DNA of 64,000 nucleotides from Trametes villosa. Its lineage: Eukaryota; Basidiomycota; Agaricomycetes; Polyporales; Polyporaceae. Shown here piece after piece: positions 34,932 through 46,301 of this stretch (its first letter is position 1; the number at the start of each line of letters is the position of its first letter). The stretch covers positions 186,001 through 250,000 of the forward strand of contig PUDQ02000080.1 in assembly GCA_002964805.2 (NCBI GenBank), written 5' to 3'. A model generated the notes under the pieces. The model had not been told where the DNA came from, searched no databases, and saw nothing but the letters and a program-made list of their open reading frames with translations. The position numbers were made by a program, and so were the translations under genes.

Positions 34932-35341
34932 TCTAGAGATCTATTCGACAATGCTATGATACAGACGACACGCGGCGGCCGCCAGGACTGCGGCTGCGGC
35001 GGCAGCGATAACTGATGTGGATAAGTACAGGGTCGTGACGGCTCGTGCGTAAACGACAGGCAAGATATGGGAAGCCGACACGGACGGCAAACCACGCGAA
35101 CAGACGGCCTCGGGTCGCAGACTTGTATATGCGTACTGTCGCATGTATGTAAACGTAGCGCAGGCGCGCGGCGCCGGCACATCCTGCCACAGCACCATTA
35201 CGGGGTGGTCGTTATAGAGGAAGAGAGAAAGGAGACGAGAGCGAGAGCGAGAGAGCAGCGACGATACACAATCACGGGACCAAGAAAGGGGAGCCGCCGG
35301 GGACGCGGGTAGCGGCACCGCGCAAGCGATGTATAGTCCAT

Positions 35342-37469
35342 TTACCAGCCGAAGGCCCTGAGGTGAACAAACGTCAGCATTACAGCAGACCACAACAAAC
35401 AAAAATAACACGCACTCTTCGTGCAGCTCGATGCCGCCGATGGCCTTGCGGCGCTGGGCAGGGAACTCCGCGACCGCCTTGCGGACCTCGTCACCGAGGC
35501 TCGCAGGGCCGCAGACGCCGACGATGACGCCCGTAAGCGCGCCGCCTCCGCGGCGGCGCTCCTTGCCGCCAGAGAACAGAGCAGCAGAGCGGTCGACGAC
35601 GCCGGAGAGGATGCCAGGGAGCTTGGGACGCATGGGCGACAGCGTGAGACCAGGCGGGAGGCGGTACGCCTTCACGGCCTCGGGCGACTTCGGCGCGCGC
35701 GTGTAAAAGACGGAGATCCGAAGGGTGGCGTACGAGTTCTTCGCCTGCGCGAGCAGCGTCGTGAAGAGCGGGATCAGTGGCTGGAGCGCAGCGGGGTCCT
35801 GGACGCTCCAGACGAGCTCGATCGCGCGCACACGCGACTTGTACTCCAGGTCCTTCTTCATCAGGTCCTGGACCGCCGCGAGCGCGAAGGTGACACCGCT
35901 ACCGCCCGCAACGAACATTGCGCCCGAGAAGCTGCCAAAGATGGCGTGGCCAGGGCCGCCGTACGGGCCCTCGACGATGACCTGGACGTTGCTGCCGATG
36001 CCGTTCGCCTCGCCGTAGTCCGCGCGCTGAGCGAGCTCGAACAGACGGTTGGTCCAGTCGCCCGCCTTCTTGACCATGAGGACGAGGCCTTCGCCGCTAG
36101 CCGACCGGGAGACGCTGGCGATCGTGAACGGATGCGCTTCCGCCCACCCGCGGAAGCCCATTCCGAGGGAAAGGACGCGGAGGCGGACGTGTTGACCAGC
36201 GCGCCAGCCGGCGTTGATGGCGGGGATCTCGACGCGGGTCATGCCGAGGTCGGGCAGAGGACGGAGGCGGGCGATGGCGACACGGGACTTGATCAGCCGC
36301 ATGAGGCGGTCCAGGCCATAGAACCCGACGGCGAACAGGATGTAGGGCACCGCGAAGGGGACGTGGAAGCAGACCGCGACGAGGAATATAATAACAGAGA
36401 TGACGTGCGAGGGGATAAATATGGAGTTGTAGAACTTCTCCCTGAACATGTTGGTCGAGAGAAGCAGCAGCAGGTCCGTTGCGATGAGAGCAACAAGGGC
36501 CCACTGCATATCGGGTTGAGCGATGTACTTCTTGAAGTTGCCGGAGGCGCTCCAGGAATAGACTGCACGTTCGGAGGATCAGTTACCGGATGGCTGCGGT
36601 TGAGACAGGGACTCACAGTAACCGATGGCATGAACGTTCGCAGCGAGTACGAGCATCCTGCCCGCAAAGCGGTGGAGGTAGTTCAACTGAGAGGGGTGGA
36701 TGTCAAGATACGCTCACAGGAGGAGCAAAACTCCACTCACCCGCTCGTAACCGGGGCCAATGAGCATCCCGACGACGTTGTTCTTCGTACCAAGAGCAAC
36801 AACCATGGGGATCTGGCTGACGGCGACGAATCCGGCGCGGATGGGCTGCGTGAACGGGTTCGACTTGTACAGGCCGGCGTAGAGCATCACGGAGAAGTAC
36901 GTGAGCTCCACCAGGCCCTTGCCGGTGGTCAGGCCCGGGCGGATGGTCGTGCGCAGGATCGCGGCGAGCGTGGGGAGCATGGTCGACCATCCCGGCATGT
37001 GCGTCGGGACGTTCTGTCGCCTGCGCTCGCGACCACTGGCAGTGGAAGCCTTGCGTACCAGATCTGCGTGCGACGCGTACGTGTGCGAGGCATCCGTGGA
37101 GGTCGCCCATTTCTCCGTCTCTTCGAGCTCGTACGAGAGCTTGTCTTCCTGGGGAACCGCGAGATTATTGCCGGGGAAGTGTGCGGCGGGGAAGGGGGAG
37201 AGGACGGCGTCGCGCTTGGACGGCCGGCGCATGATCGCGGAGATGCCGGTGACGGTTACCGAGTGCAGGAAGTGGCCGTTGGTCCACTCGCGCTTGTGCG
37301 TGAAACGAACCGCGGCGCGCGGGAGGAGCATGAGGACGAAGACGGCGACGGCGCATAGGAGGAAGAGGTCGACGTTGAAGACGAGCTCGGTGTTGTTGAC
37401 TACGGGGCCGGCTGCGTGCACCGCGACAGGCGCAGAAGTCGAACCGTTGGTCGCAGCAAGGACGGACAT
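35342..37469 (-). CDS. Ferric reductase-like transmembrane NADPH flavocytochrome, copy 1
   Basis: FRE/NOX-family metalloreductase that passes electrons from NADPH through FAD and two hemes across the plasma membrane, usually reducing Fe(III) or Cu(II). It starts MSVLAATNGSTSAPVAVHAA, then a first membrane helix (VDLFLLCAVAVFVLMLLPRA), a polar loop, and further helices. Heme-ligand pairs are visible: LNYLHRFAGR with NVHAIGY, and SHVISVIIFLVAVCFH. The flavin motif is HPFTIASVS; NADPH-site motifs are GPYGGPG, VAGGSGVTFALA and VGVCGPASL. The last exon adds the C-terminal EAFGW, typical of the family, and TAA at 35342-35344. Three introns; about 650 residues; intact. About 99% identical in protein to the copy at 46302-48433. 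Confidence 0.92.
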
Positions 37470-37601
37470 GTCGAAGGAGTGTCGGGGGTAAAGAATGACG
37501 ATAGGAGGACGTGGAGGAGGAGAGCTACGATACACCGCCCAGACCAGGTAGAGCCCGTAGTCGGATGAAAGGACTGGTGCGTCGCGTCCTGGACGTCGTG
37601 G

Positions 37602-37608
37602 TATAAAA
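37602..37608 (+). promoter_or_regulatory. Outward-facing TATA-like element, copy 1
   Basis: TATAAAA on the plus strand, 133 bp upstream of the minus-strand reductase, so it points away from it. The same element is conserved in the second copy at 48568. It could mark transcription into the GC-rich module or act in reverse for the reductase. Confidence 0.3.
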
Positions 37609-37697
37609 GAAACACGCGCGGTCCACGCTCTATTCCGCTCGCCGTCTTCGCTGCGCCTTCGCTTGATGGAGCCAAACGCCCAACGTTCCGCATCTGG

Positions 37698-40600
37698 CGT
37701 GGTCGAAGGAGAGCATAGGAATTTAGAGTTGGGAGGATGAGCGCTGGCTGTGCTACTAGGTTCGGACGTTCCGCCGCTATGTCATTGCGTTGACGACATG
37801 GCTGGGACGACGCGATCGAGATCGGATCGGGCGCGGCCGCGCGACGCGGTCTGGCAAAGGGCTCCCCAGGGTCGCTGTATGCGCTTTCCCTAGGCGCCCG
37901 CCCTCCCTTTCAGACCCTTCCAACGCGCGTTTTGGCGGGGAGTCCGCCCTTGCTCGATCTCGCCTCCGCCCTCTTCGACCGCGTCCGTCCCTTGGGCTCG
38001 CATCGCTTCCTCTCTCCTGCATGCGCTCTCCCGCCTGCCGCTCCGCTCCCCTGCCGCCCTCTGCGCGTGTTCTGCTCTGCCGCCGACTCCCCGACGTCTG
38101 TGAACCCTGCGGACTCGCTACTAGCTGCAGCTGCGCGTGCTCGTCGCCGCCTAGCAGCCCTTTGGCCAATGCTAGAGTCTGCCCCTGGGCTCTTCTCTGG
38201 TCGCCGCCCTCGAACACTCTCCCGTCTACCTGCAGTCCTGCACGCGCTCTTGCCGATCTCGGGGAGCACTCTCCATGCGTGCGGGGAGCGTCGCGTGCGG
38301 AGCAGGACGCGCTTATGCGCCCGCCGCTAGGTAAGTCACTTGGAGTGTTCCTTATGAGCCTGCACGCGCCGTCATGCGGTACCTCGTCTGCCCCTGGCTC
38401 GGCTACCGCTCACGACCCCTCCCCGCTCCGCCGCTGTCTGGAAAGCCGCGCTGCCCTCCCTGTCTGATCTGCGAACACTCTCCCTGGCGCTTCGCGTGTT
38501 GGCTGGTGTCGTACATCGTCGCTCAGCGGACGCCTAGAACTCGCTGCGCGGCTCTCTGGCGTCAGAACTCGTCCTGCACTGCTTCGATCATCAGGCTCGC
38601 GTCTCCCGTCTTCGTTACCCCACACCGCAAGCAGGAAGCTCAAGGACGGCGCGGCCGCAGCGAGCGCTCCGAGGCGCAGGCGTCCACGACCCTTTGCAGC
38701 CCGCCTCTGCTCGCTCGGCGTCGACCCGCCTGGCCACCTCTCCGTATAGCGCGGGGGCGCATGACGCATGTGCCCTCGTGCTGTCGGAGGACGTCTCTGC
38801 ACGGTACGCACCCGCCCTGATCGTGACGCCCGCCGCCCGTTCGCGCTGACGCTCTTTGCCTTAGCCCGAACAGTCGGTACGGAGACGGCGTCGCTCGCGA
38901 CAGCTCGAGGTGCGCACCCGAGGCACGCGCGACGGAGCATGACGCGAATGCGCACCTGCGCGAAGCTCCTCCCGCCGACGGCCAACGCCGTCTCAGGGCT
39001 CTGGCTCGACGGCGCGGGATACCCCGCCGGCCCCCCTTGGCAGTCGAGGCCGCCGCCCGCATCTCTCGGACTCGCCGCAGAATACTCTACGTCCGCCGCC
39101 CGCGCTCGTCCAATCAGGTGAGTCCGCCATCTAGGTACGTCTATCTACTCGCTATGAACAGGTGCGTGCGATATTCAGTCTAGGCCCACTTTCGTGAACG
39201 GGAATAGGACGTACCGTGCGCACGCCCGCGTCAGCGCGCTCGCGCGAATGTGCCGTCTGCGGTACGTGAGGCGTGAGTGGCAGCAACAGGCGAGTGCGCC
39301 GACATACCGGTGAGTCTTTCTCCTAGAACTAGCGTCCGGGACCTGCGAAGTCAGACGAGTGCCGAGGCGCGAATGGACGTGCCGAGTCGACGGGCTCTGT
39401 GGAGCATCGTCAGCGGGCGACGACAGAGAGGGCGGGCGCGCACCTAGGGACGCCGAATCGCGGCGTGTCTGGGGACGGCGTGAACGAGCGATGCGGCGAC
39501 GCGGAGTGCTGACCAGCAGGACAGCGACGAGCCCGCCGGACCAGGCGACGTCGAGAGCGGGAGAGGGGTCGGAGGGGGTGAGTGCCGTTCCGTCTTGCGC
39601 AGAGCCCGTACTTATCCCCTGCGGACTGACAGCCGACGGACTCTCCGCGCGCACCGCCCGCGCACGAGCCACCCCGTTTCGCGCGCAATCCGCGTCCGCG
39701 TGGGCCCCGGCCTCCCGCCGCGCACAGACCCTCTGACGTCCTCCGTCGCAGGCCCCCTCGCGAATCGCGTGCAGCCCAGCCCGGGCGCCGCAGACTCGGA
39801 TTCCGCGCCGGAAAAAAACTGCCAATCGTCGCCGCCCACGCACGGACGCCGAGTCACCCAGCCCGGGCGTCGAGCCCCACTGTTCGCGTTTCGTGTTTCG
39901 GGGGTGCGTGCGCGTACGTGGGACTCGGCGGGGCAGCATCCGAGCGGGCGGGCGTGCGCGGCAGGCGGAGCGAGGACACTAGCGGGGCGCCCGTGGGTCG
40001 AGGTACGCGGCGCGGCGCGGCGCGTTCGCGCAGGCTGTGTGTTTCCGCGGCAGGATGCACGCCGTGTCCCCCGACGGTCGTTCGGTGAACGAGGCGTCGT
40101 CGTCGTGTGCGCCTTCGTCGGGGTGCTGAAGGCGTCGAGGGCTTGAGCACGATGTGCCGTGTGCGCCAGCCACCGTCCTACTCGCCGTGCGCGACGGGAT
40201 GCTGGAAAAATATACAGGTTCGAACATTGTGCACACAAACTTCGGCCGGAGTGCGCGTCGATGTGTGGCAAGTGTGCCGTGCGCCCCAGGAAGCACAAGA
40301 GGTGCGCCGCATTTCACGGGAAACAGGCGGGCCACATCGGTACTAACTACTTCGACTTCACCAGATTGCATCCAGACGAGATTCCTTGCTACCGTGCGCG
40401 CGGTTAGACGGCCGGAATCGGCTGCGCGAGTATCTTGTCAGTACGAATGCAGGAGACCGGACCGACTCGCGTCTTACAGCGCGTGGTACACCCCGAAGCG
40501 CGTTGTGCCTGTGGCAGACGGCTCGACGAGCGACTAGTCGAGATACATCGTCGACGGCTGCATGCGTCGGCGCGATCTCAGGACCCCGGACGAGCGAACG

Positions 40601-40728
40601 AGAGGCTTGAGAGTGCAGCGCGCCGCTGCGTTGAATGAATCAGTATCCGGGGGCTTCAAACACGGCGCGAGCTCAAAAGCGTCGCGCGGACGCTCTCCTC
40701 ACGTATCTCGCACGACGAGGAGTCGGAC
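37698..40728. other. GC-rich region with scattered splice-like signals
   Basis: Very GC-rich, so long open frames occur on both strands by composition. Strong donor-like sites occur on the plus strand (GTAAGTCAC at 38331, GTGAGTCCG at about 39119, GTGAGTCTT at about 39306), each preceded by an open frame (37790-38330; 38768-39118). No domain was recognised. A motif shared with the second duplication copy (CTAGGTTCGGACGTTCCG) lies at 37756-37773. Unidentified genes here are possible but unproven. Confidence 0.3.
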
Positions 40729-41377
40729 ATGGCGCCCTCGCGCACGCAGACCGCGCGCAGAGAGCCCCGCAAGCGCACCGTCACCAAGACCGGTGAGCAT
40801 CGTCTGTTACCCCGCCCGCACCGTGTCTAACGCGCTCCGCTTCGTTGCAGGAATGTCCTACGACCAGAAGGTCGCCTGGACGCGCGCGAAGATCCGCAAG
40901 ATCGTCACGAAGCGGTACCGTGCGTCCCGCGCCCTCCTTCCGCCGCCCTCCGCTCACAGCCGCCGCCCGGCGCATCCAGGCGCAGCGTGCGGCGTCGACG
41001 ACGTGACGATGCACTGGAACGAGACGTACTGGACGAACGTCGTCGAGCAGCACGGCGTGCTCATCGAGGGCTGGCCGGACGAGCTCGTCGCGTTCGGCGA
41101 CCTGAACCGCGCGACGTCGTCGCTGCCGCGGCTCGAGCTGCTGTGGCTGCGCTGGAAGGTCGGCGCGGTGCGCTTCCGGCCGCTCGGGGACGACGAGCGG
41201 GCGGCGTTTGCGGCGGCGGGGCTCTTTGCGCGCACGGTGCGGCCGCCGCGCGCGGACAAGGGCCTGATCAAGGGCCGGCGGCGGGACCCGGCGACGCGGT
41301 CGAAGCGTCTGAAGCCGTACGCGATCAAGACGCCGCTCGTCGTCCCGGACGGCGCAGACGACACTGATCGCGAGTAG
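40729..41377 (+). CDS. Agaricomycete-specific basic protein of unknown function
   Basis: I recognise this only loosely as a lineage-specific agaricomycete family. Exon 1 starts at 40729 (MAPSRTQTARREPRKRTVTK) and ends at a GTGAGC donor. A 58 nt intron leads to GMSYDQKVAWTRAKIRKIV, then a second intron (40920-40979, CTCAC branch site) to DDVTMHWNETYWTNVVEQHG, VLIEGWPDELVAFGDLNR, SSLPRLELLWLRWKVGAV, and a basic tail (GLIKGRRRDPATRSKRLK). TAG at 41375-41377; about 175 residues. The WNxTYWxNVVxxHGVxIEGWP core and the basic ends suggest a nuclear or nucleic-acid-linked protein (inference). It is the best-supported gene within the GC-rich block between the reductase copies. Confidence 0.6.
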
Positions 41378-42611
41378 AGGGCGCGGGGGCGTCGGACTGA
41401 TGTATAGAACACTAATGCTTAATTGTACGCGTCTGCGAGCGAGCGAGACGAGCGGGGCGGGTTCGTCCTGGGAACAGAAGCGTGTCGGGCCTGTATTTCC
41501 GCACGGTGCTGGCTTCGTGAACACCCGCGGTCGATGGATACCGCCATGTTCTCCGTGTCGCGACGCAGCAGCGGTAGGCTCGACGATACTGAGCCTGCCG
41601 GCGAGAAGGGAACGGCCGGGGGGTAGTGTACATAGCGTCTACCTGTAGCAGACTAGTCCGGGTAGCGGGGAGTTCTAGCGGCACCGCACGGCTTTCCGAG
41701 CGTGTAGGATTGAAGCACACCTGAGGGAACACAATTCATGCAAAAGACGAGCTTAGATTTTGCTGCAGTCGGTACAATCTCACTGAGGGGCTCTAAAATG
41801 CGGACAATGAAAGCCTATAGACTTGGAGCACACATCTAACATATTCTCCTGTTGACGGCCTGCAGATCAGCACACACCCTGCAAATATGTCAGCGGCGAG
41901 CTTGCCAGGAATGCCAGGCGAGCAAAATGTGGTAGCTCAGAAGCGGCAGGACCTGCCCGTTCTGGGAAGCCACATATTGCACGCATGGCGTCCGCCGAGT
42001 GCAAATTGCCCCGGAAACACCGGGGGCGGACAGGGAAGGTGGCCGTGATCGGGGGGACGGCGAGACGCACCTGTGCTTGCCGGAGAGAATGGGGGAAGCT
42101 CCCACTCTCTGCAGCCGTGCCGTGCCCAGACTGGCTGCACGCGCCATCCCGGCGCGCCGGAGGAGTTTGCGGACGGAGCTCACCTTCATGGACCGAGGGT
42201 GCTCACACCGCCCGCCGACCCTGCAGCCCGCCATCCCGCCCGCGAGGCAATCCCCGAGGGTACAGGGTGCACAGACGCGCGGCGCGCATTTGGAGCGGGT
42301 CAGCGTATCACCCAAACACCTCCGTCTGTCGGGTAAGTCTGCACCGGACTACTATTTGGCGGGCCGCCTTCGAAGCACCCGCCAACGCCGGCGCCGACGT
42401 CGCATACTCGAGGCTACGTAAACAGGAAATTTATTGAGCTCGGATACTAGTATGTACATTGAGGGGAACTGGACACTGCACCGCCTGTTGCCTACTCTTC
42501 CCCACGGCTCTCTTCCCACCCTTCCTGCCCCCCGCCAGACGTCCCTGCTGCCGGAGGCCAGTGCGCCCGCGCCTCGACTGTGCCGCCGCCGCCTGAGCCC
42601 CCGACACGAGC
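41378..42611. other. GC-rich intergenic region, possible exon near 42073-42331
   Basis: Mostly without support. On the plus strand 42073-42331 is open (HPAREAIPEGTGCTDARRAF, QRITQTPPSV) and ends exactly at a strong GTAAGT donor at about 42332, so it may be an exon of an unidentified gene. The 41640-41980 part is AT-richer and shows nothing. Confidence 0.25.
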
Positions 42612-44472
42612 ATGCATCGGATCACTATCGTGTCGGCACTGGTGAGAACCACGCTTGTGTCTCGTCGGACGGCACAATGTACTCACCACCGCCCTCCGAA
42701 TCCACAGCGATCCGGGGCTAGGCCTGCAAAGCCTGCCGCCCGGCGGCCGTCCGTGTCTGATCTCAGTGTGGGAGCGGCACAGTCTTCTTTGAAGGGTTAG
42801 TACGTGTGGTAGCCTCCCCGAGGACTGCCCGGAAACTCACCTCGCACTGCAGCACTCCCCGCGACCCTCCTCAGCAGCCTCGCCCCCTGTTCGCACACAC
42901 CGGCTCTCGCCCTCTCCTCGCATCCACAGATCACGACGCACGCAGCAACACGCTTCGACACCCTCCCGGCCGTGCGGGACATGCGGGCGCACTCGGCGCG
43001 TGTTCTGGCGAGCGGGCACGTCCGTCAACGCTACGAAGAAGGTCAACAGGCGCTCAACTCACAGAACAGTCTCTTCCGGGCGCGCGCGACGCCGCCGGAA
43101 CGTTGCGAGGGGGTGGAGAACGGGTTGCTGTGGATGTTTACATTGTAAGTGAGGCTGACATCCCATTTCGCGAGCATGGAACGGATGCTCACATCGACGC
43201 GCAGGCAGGTGGACGGTGCATCCGGAGATGTGCAAGCCAGGCGTCCACGAGGTAAGTAGCTCGTAGGATCGAGCACGCGGCGAGGATTCTCATGTTCGGA
43301 CGCTGTAGGAGACGTCCGGCGCTCCTCTCAAGCTCTCCCACATTCGACGCCCCCCACGATCCGCACGCGCGCACGCCCCGTGATCACCCCGTGGCTCGCC
43401 GGACCGTGCGCGCGACGTCAAGACGGTTTCTTCCTGTCGACCCCGCCCCGGGAGATGTAGACGAGGCGGCGCGCGCGTACTCGGGCGATCTGCAAAGCAA
43501 GTTGCGTCAGCACCACTCCCAGGACCTGCCGCGGCCGAGCACGCTCGCGCAGCTCACCTCTTTGGCGACGGATTGCTCGTGGCCACGACTCGCAGCTCGC
43601 GCGGGCAGGCGACGCTTGCGAGCGCGCCGGCGGGGCAGGAAACCCGTTCGTGAGCACCGCAGTTTGGTGATTAGAACGAGGTGGAGTACTCACGGACTCG
43701 TATGGCAGCTCCGCACGCAATCTGATACTAAGAGACCCGACGCCGCGTTGCGCAGTGCGTGGATATCGCGGGGGCGTGCTCTCCGGGCCGCCGAGCGAGT
43801 CGGGAGGCCGCTCGCGCTCAGGAAGCTTCTGTTCAGGTTAATTCTGGGAGGAACCAATCGGGGTAAGTAGGTGTGCTTATCCTCGATTCCGACAGCCACT
43901 TACTTGTCCTACCGGGCAGTTCGCGTCTGGAAGCTCCAATGCGCACCCAGCTGTCGCTCCCTGCTTGCGACACTCCCGTCCGCGAACCTTCAAACGCAGC
44001 GAACGGGGGTATCGAGGATGAATCGCCTGCCGACCGCACTGTGAGTACTACGAGTCGATTTCACGAGTAGTCTGACTTACCGGCTTCTCTAGCGCGAGGC
44101 GCTCCGCCGCGGTCGCTCCGCAAGCCTGGCAGCTGGCCGGCCGGACATCGCAAACTCGACGCCGCGAAGTGCAATCGAGCGCGCAGGAGGCAGCAGGCAT
44201 TGCGGCTCGCTGACGCGCCGCTCGGCCGTAATAGAGCTCCTGCTACACGGGAATAGCGTTCATCAACTGTGAGTTGATCTGCACGAGACGAACGAACACT
44301 TACTGACGAGACCGCGCGTCGCGCGCAGTCGCGCAGGCGCAACATGCGCTTTACAGGCTCCGGAGACCCATGCGGGGATGCACAAGCCCCGCATCGCGCG
44401 GTGCCCTTTCTTGCGCGCCACACGGAGCCGCGGGAGACGCTGAGCAAGCAAAAGGGTGGCGGAAGGACTTGA
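42612..44472 (+). CDS. Putative intron-dense gene, unidentified product
   Basis: No family recognised. Ten exons can be joined in one frame without a stop: 42612-42641, 42708-42795, 42853-43144, 43205-43251, 43309-43416, 43461-43649, 43733-43862, 43920-44040, 44093-44268, 44337-44472 (438 residues). Nearly all introns are 44-83 nt with strong GTRAGT-like donors and CTYAC branch-like motifs before AG, typical of real introns here. Readable segments include RFDTLPAVRDMRAHSARVLA, YEEGQQALNSQNSLFRA, YSGDLQSKLRQHHSQDLP, GGIEDESPADRT and REALRRGRSASLAAG. The protein is Arg/Ala/Ser-rich. Some acceptors were chosen among alternatives to keep the frame open, and GC-rich DNA has few stops, so the model may be overfitted. 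The 5' end could lie further upstream. Confidence 0.35.
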
Positions 44473-44679
44473 AGAGCTTAGCTCTGCGGCGCGCGCCGAG
44501 CCCTTGGATAGGTTGGCGAGTGTGGGGAGATGGCGGGGGAAGCGGGGCATGCGGTGCGGGGATGGAGACACCGCCATCGCGCGTGGCAGAAAGCGGCGGC
44601 GCCGGGATTGCCGGCGAGGCTCCGTCGCGAGGAGTATCGTCCGGCGGTGCTGAACTCCGGCAGCTGGGAGCACCAGTAG

Positions 44680-45153
44680 TTGCGGAACGCCCACGACGCG
44701 CTGCGCGTGGTTCCGGAGAACGGTGCGTCACCCTTTGAGCAGAATACGCGCGAGTGAGCAGACTACTTACCTCTGGAGGTCGCCACCTCGTGTGCGCGTG
44801 GCCGCCGTCTCGCTTCGACGGCGCAGGATGCGCTGCCTGGGGCCCCCTGCAAGCCCGGCCCAGTCGACGAGTGCGCCCGCCCGGCGAGCTCTTGAAATTC
44901 GTCCAGACGCGCTCGGGGGAACGGCCCAGCCGCGGCACCCGCGAGAGCGCAAGTTCGCGGCGCGGGCGTGCCTCTGGAAACCCGCGGCGGCGCCCACATG
45001 AGCTGAAAGCAGGAGAATGTGAGTACACTTGCACTGCGCGGGTGGCCACTTACTGATACAGCCGCGCCACGTCTGGCAGTTTCCGAAGGCTCACGCGAAC
45101 GTGTAAAGGCTTCGCCTCTCGCGGCCTTCGCTCCCAGGAGGTGTACGAGCTAA
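44680..45153 (+). CDS. Further phase-consistent exons, unidentified product (5' end unknown)
   Basis: Three exons join in frame: 44680-44722 (LRNAHDALRVVPEN), 44779-45018 (GRHLVCAWPPSRFDGAG, PPGELLKFVQTRSGERPS) and 45062-45153 (RLAVSEGSRERVKASPLAAF), ending with TAA at 45151-45153. The introns are 56 and 43 nt, with GTGCGT and GTGAGT donors and CTTAC branch-like motifs. These may be the 3' end of a second gene or an alternative end of the preceding model. Another GTGAGT...CTTAC...CAG element follows at about 45331-45394. Nothing in the translated residues matches a family I know. Confidence 0.25.
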
Positions 45154-45894
45154 TACGGAAGACGGTCAGCTAGCAAGACGTTGCGGGGCGACAATTCGCA
45201 CCGGGGACTCTTCCGGCCGTCTTTGAAGCGCGACGAGATGGCCGCGGACCTTCAGCGGACGGCGCGCGACGAGCGTGTGTTGCCGGCCGAGCACGACTCC
45301 TGTCCCGAGCCGCCCGCCGCGGCTTGAGTGCACGGTGAGTGCTATTCAGCAGAGTGCACGCGCGGGAGCGAACTGCCAACTTACCTTCGAGTTCGCAGCC
45401 GCCCTTTGCGTGCGCGCCCGCGGTCGCCGCTCGTTGCAGAGGCCGGGGAGGACCGAGGGAGCGGAGAGAGGGCGCGTCGCGGAGATTGCGAGGCAGGGCT
45501 GTGTGCGCGAGTTTGGGCGGGTGTGTCCAGAGTGGCCGGGAGGTCTGCGTCGAGCTAGCAGGAGTAGACAGTGTATCGAGTACGAACCAAGTCGAGTCCG
45601 CCGAGTCCCAGTCCGCTGTGCCCGATCGCGAGTCCGCCTCGATCCCCGTCTCCCATATGCTCCCGCACGACCCCGATATGCTCCCAATACATAGCCAGTC
45701 TATCAAACTTATCGACGAACGCATTTTCTGCGTCTCTGCCGGCTCTGCCGCGGCCGTCGTCAGCGCGTCCAGTCCGAGTTCACTCTGCCAAACACTCACC
45801 GCGTCTGCCTCCCGCGCCGCCGCCCGCCGCGAACTCCGTCTCCGCCTCCGCCCCGGGCTCGCACGCTCGGCTCTCCCACAGCCCCGCACTACAG
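45154..45894. other. GC-rich spacer before duplication copy 2
   Basis: Open frames on both strands by composition. An ATG-led frame at about 45238 (MAADLQRTARDERVLPAEH) is short and ends in TGA. One more intron-like element lies at 45331-45394. No gene is supported. Confidence 0.3.
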
Positions 45895-46301
45895 CGCAAT
45901 CTACGAATCTATTCGGTGCTATGATACAGACGATACGCGGCGGCCGCCAGGGCTGCGGCTGCGGCGGCACGATAACTGATGTGGATAAGTACAGGATTGT
46001 GGACGTAACGGCTCGTGCGTGTACGGCAACAGACAAGATGCGGAAAAGACACACGGACAGACGGCCTCGGGTCGCAGACTTGTATATGCGTACTGTCGCG
46101 TGTATGTAAACGTAGCGCAGGCGCGCGGCGCCGGCACATCCTGCCACAGCACCATTATGGGGTGGTCGTTATAGAGAAAGAAAGAGAGGGGACGAGAGCG
46201 AGAGAGCAGCGACGATACACAATCACAGGACTGACGAGACCAAGAAAGGGGAGCCGCCGGGGACGCGGGTAACGGCACCGCGCAAGCGATGTATAGTCCA
46301 T

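Larger units (their letters stand above)
34932..37697. repeat. Segmental duplication, copy 1
   Basis: Matches 45895-48659 in the same orientation. It includes about 400 bp downstream of the reductase gene, the whole gene, and about 220 bp upstream. The left boundary is near a shared ATCTATTCG, the right near the shared CCAAACGCCCAAC. Small indels and substitutions distinguish the copies except in a perfectly identical internal tract. Confidence 0.85.

Noticed and set aside
35421..37358. 645-codon open frame on the plus strand opposite reductase copy 1 (and 521 codons at 46385-47950 opposite copy 2)
   Set aside because: It is exactly antisense to a strongly supported gene with high GC at third codon positions, which creates long antisense frames. 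Its translation is low-complexity, rich in Arg, Asp, Glu, Ala and Val, and shows no domain.
38640..39062. Arg-rich minus-strand frames in the GC-rich block
   Set aside because: Composition-driven; local splice signals favour the plus strand.
42612..45394. Array of mobile introner elements or inverted-repeat elements (GTRAGT...ACTYAC)
   Set aside because: The 3' ACTTAC/ACTCAC motifs sit where a branch point should be and are followed by AG. The internal sequences are unrelated to one another, so ordinary introns explain the pattern better than a mobile family.
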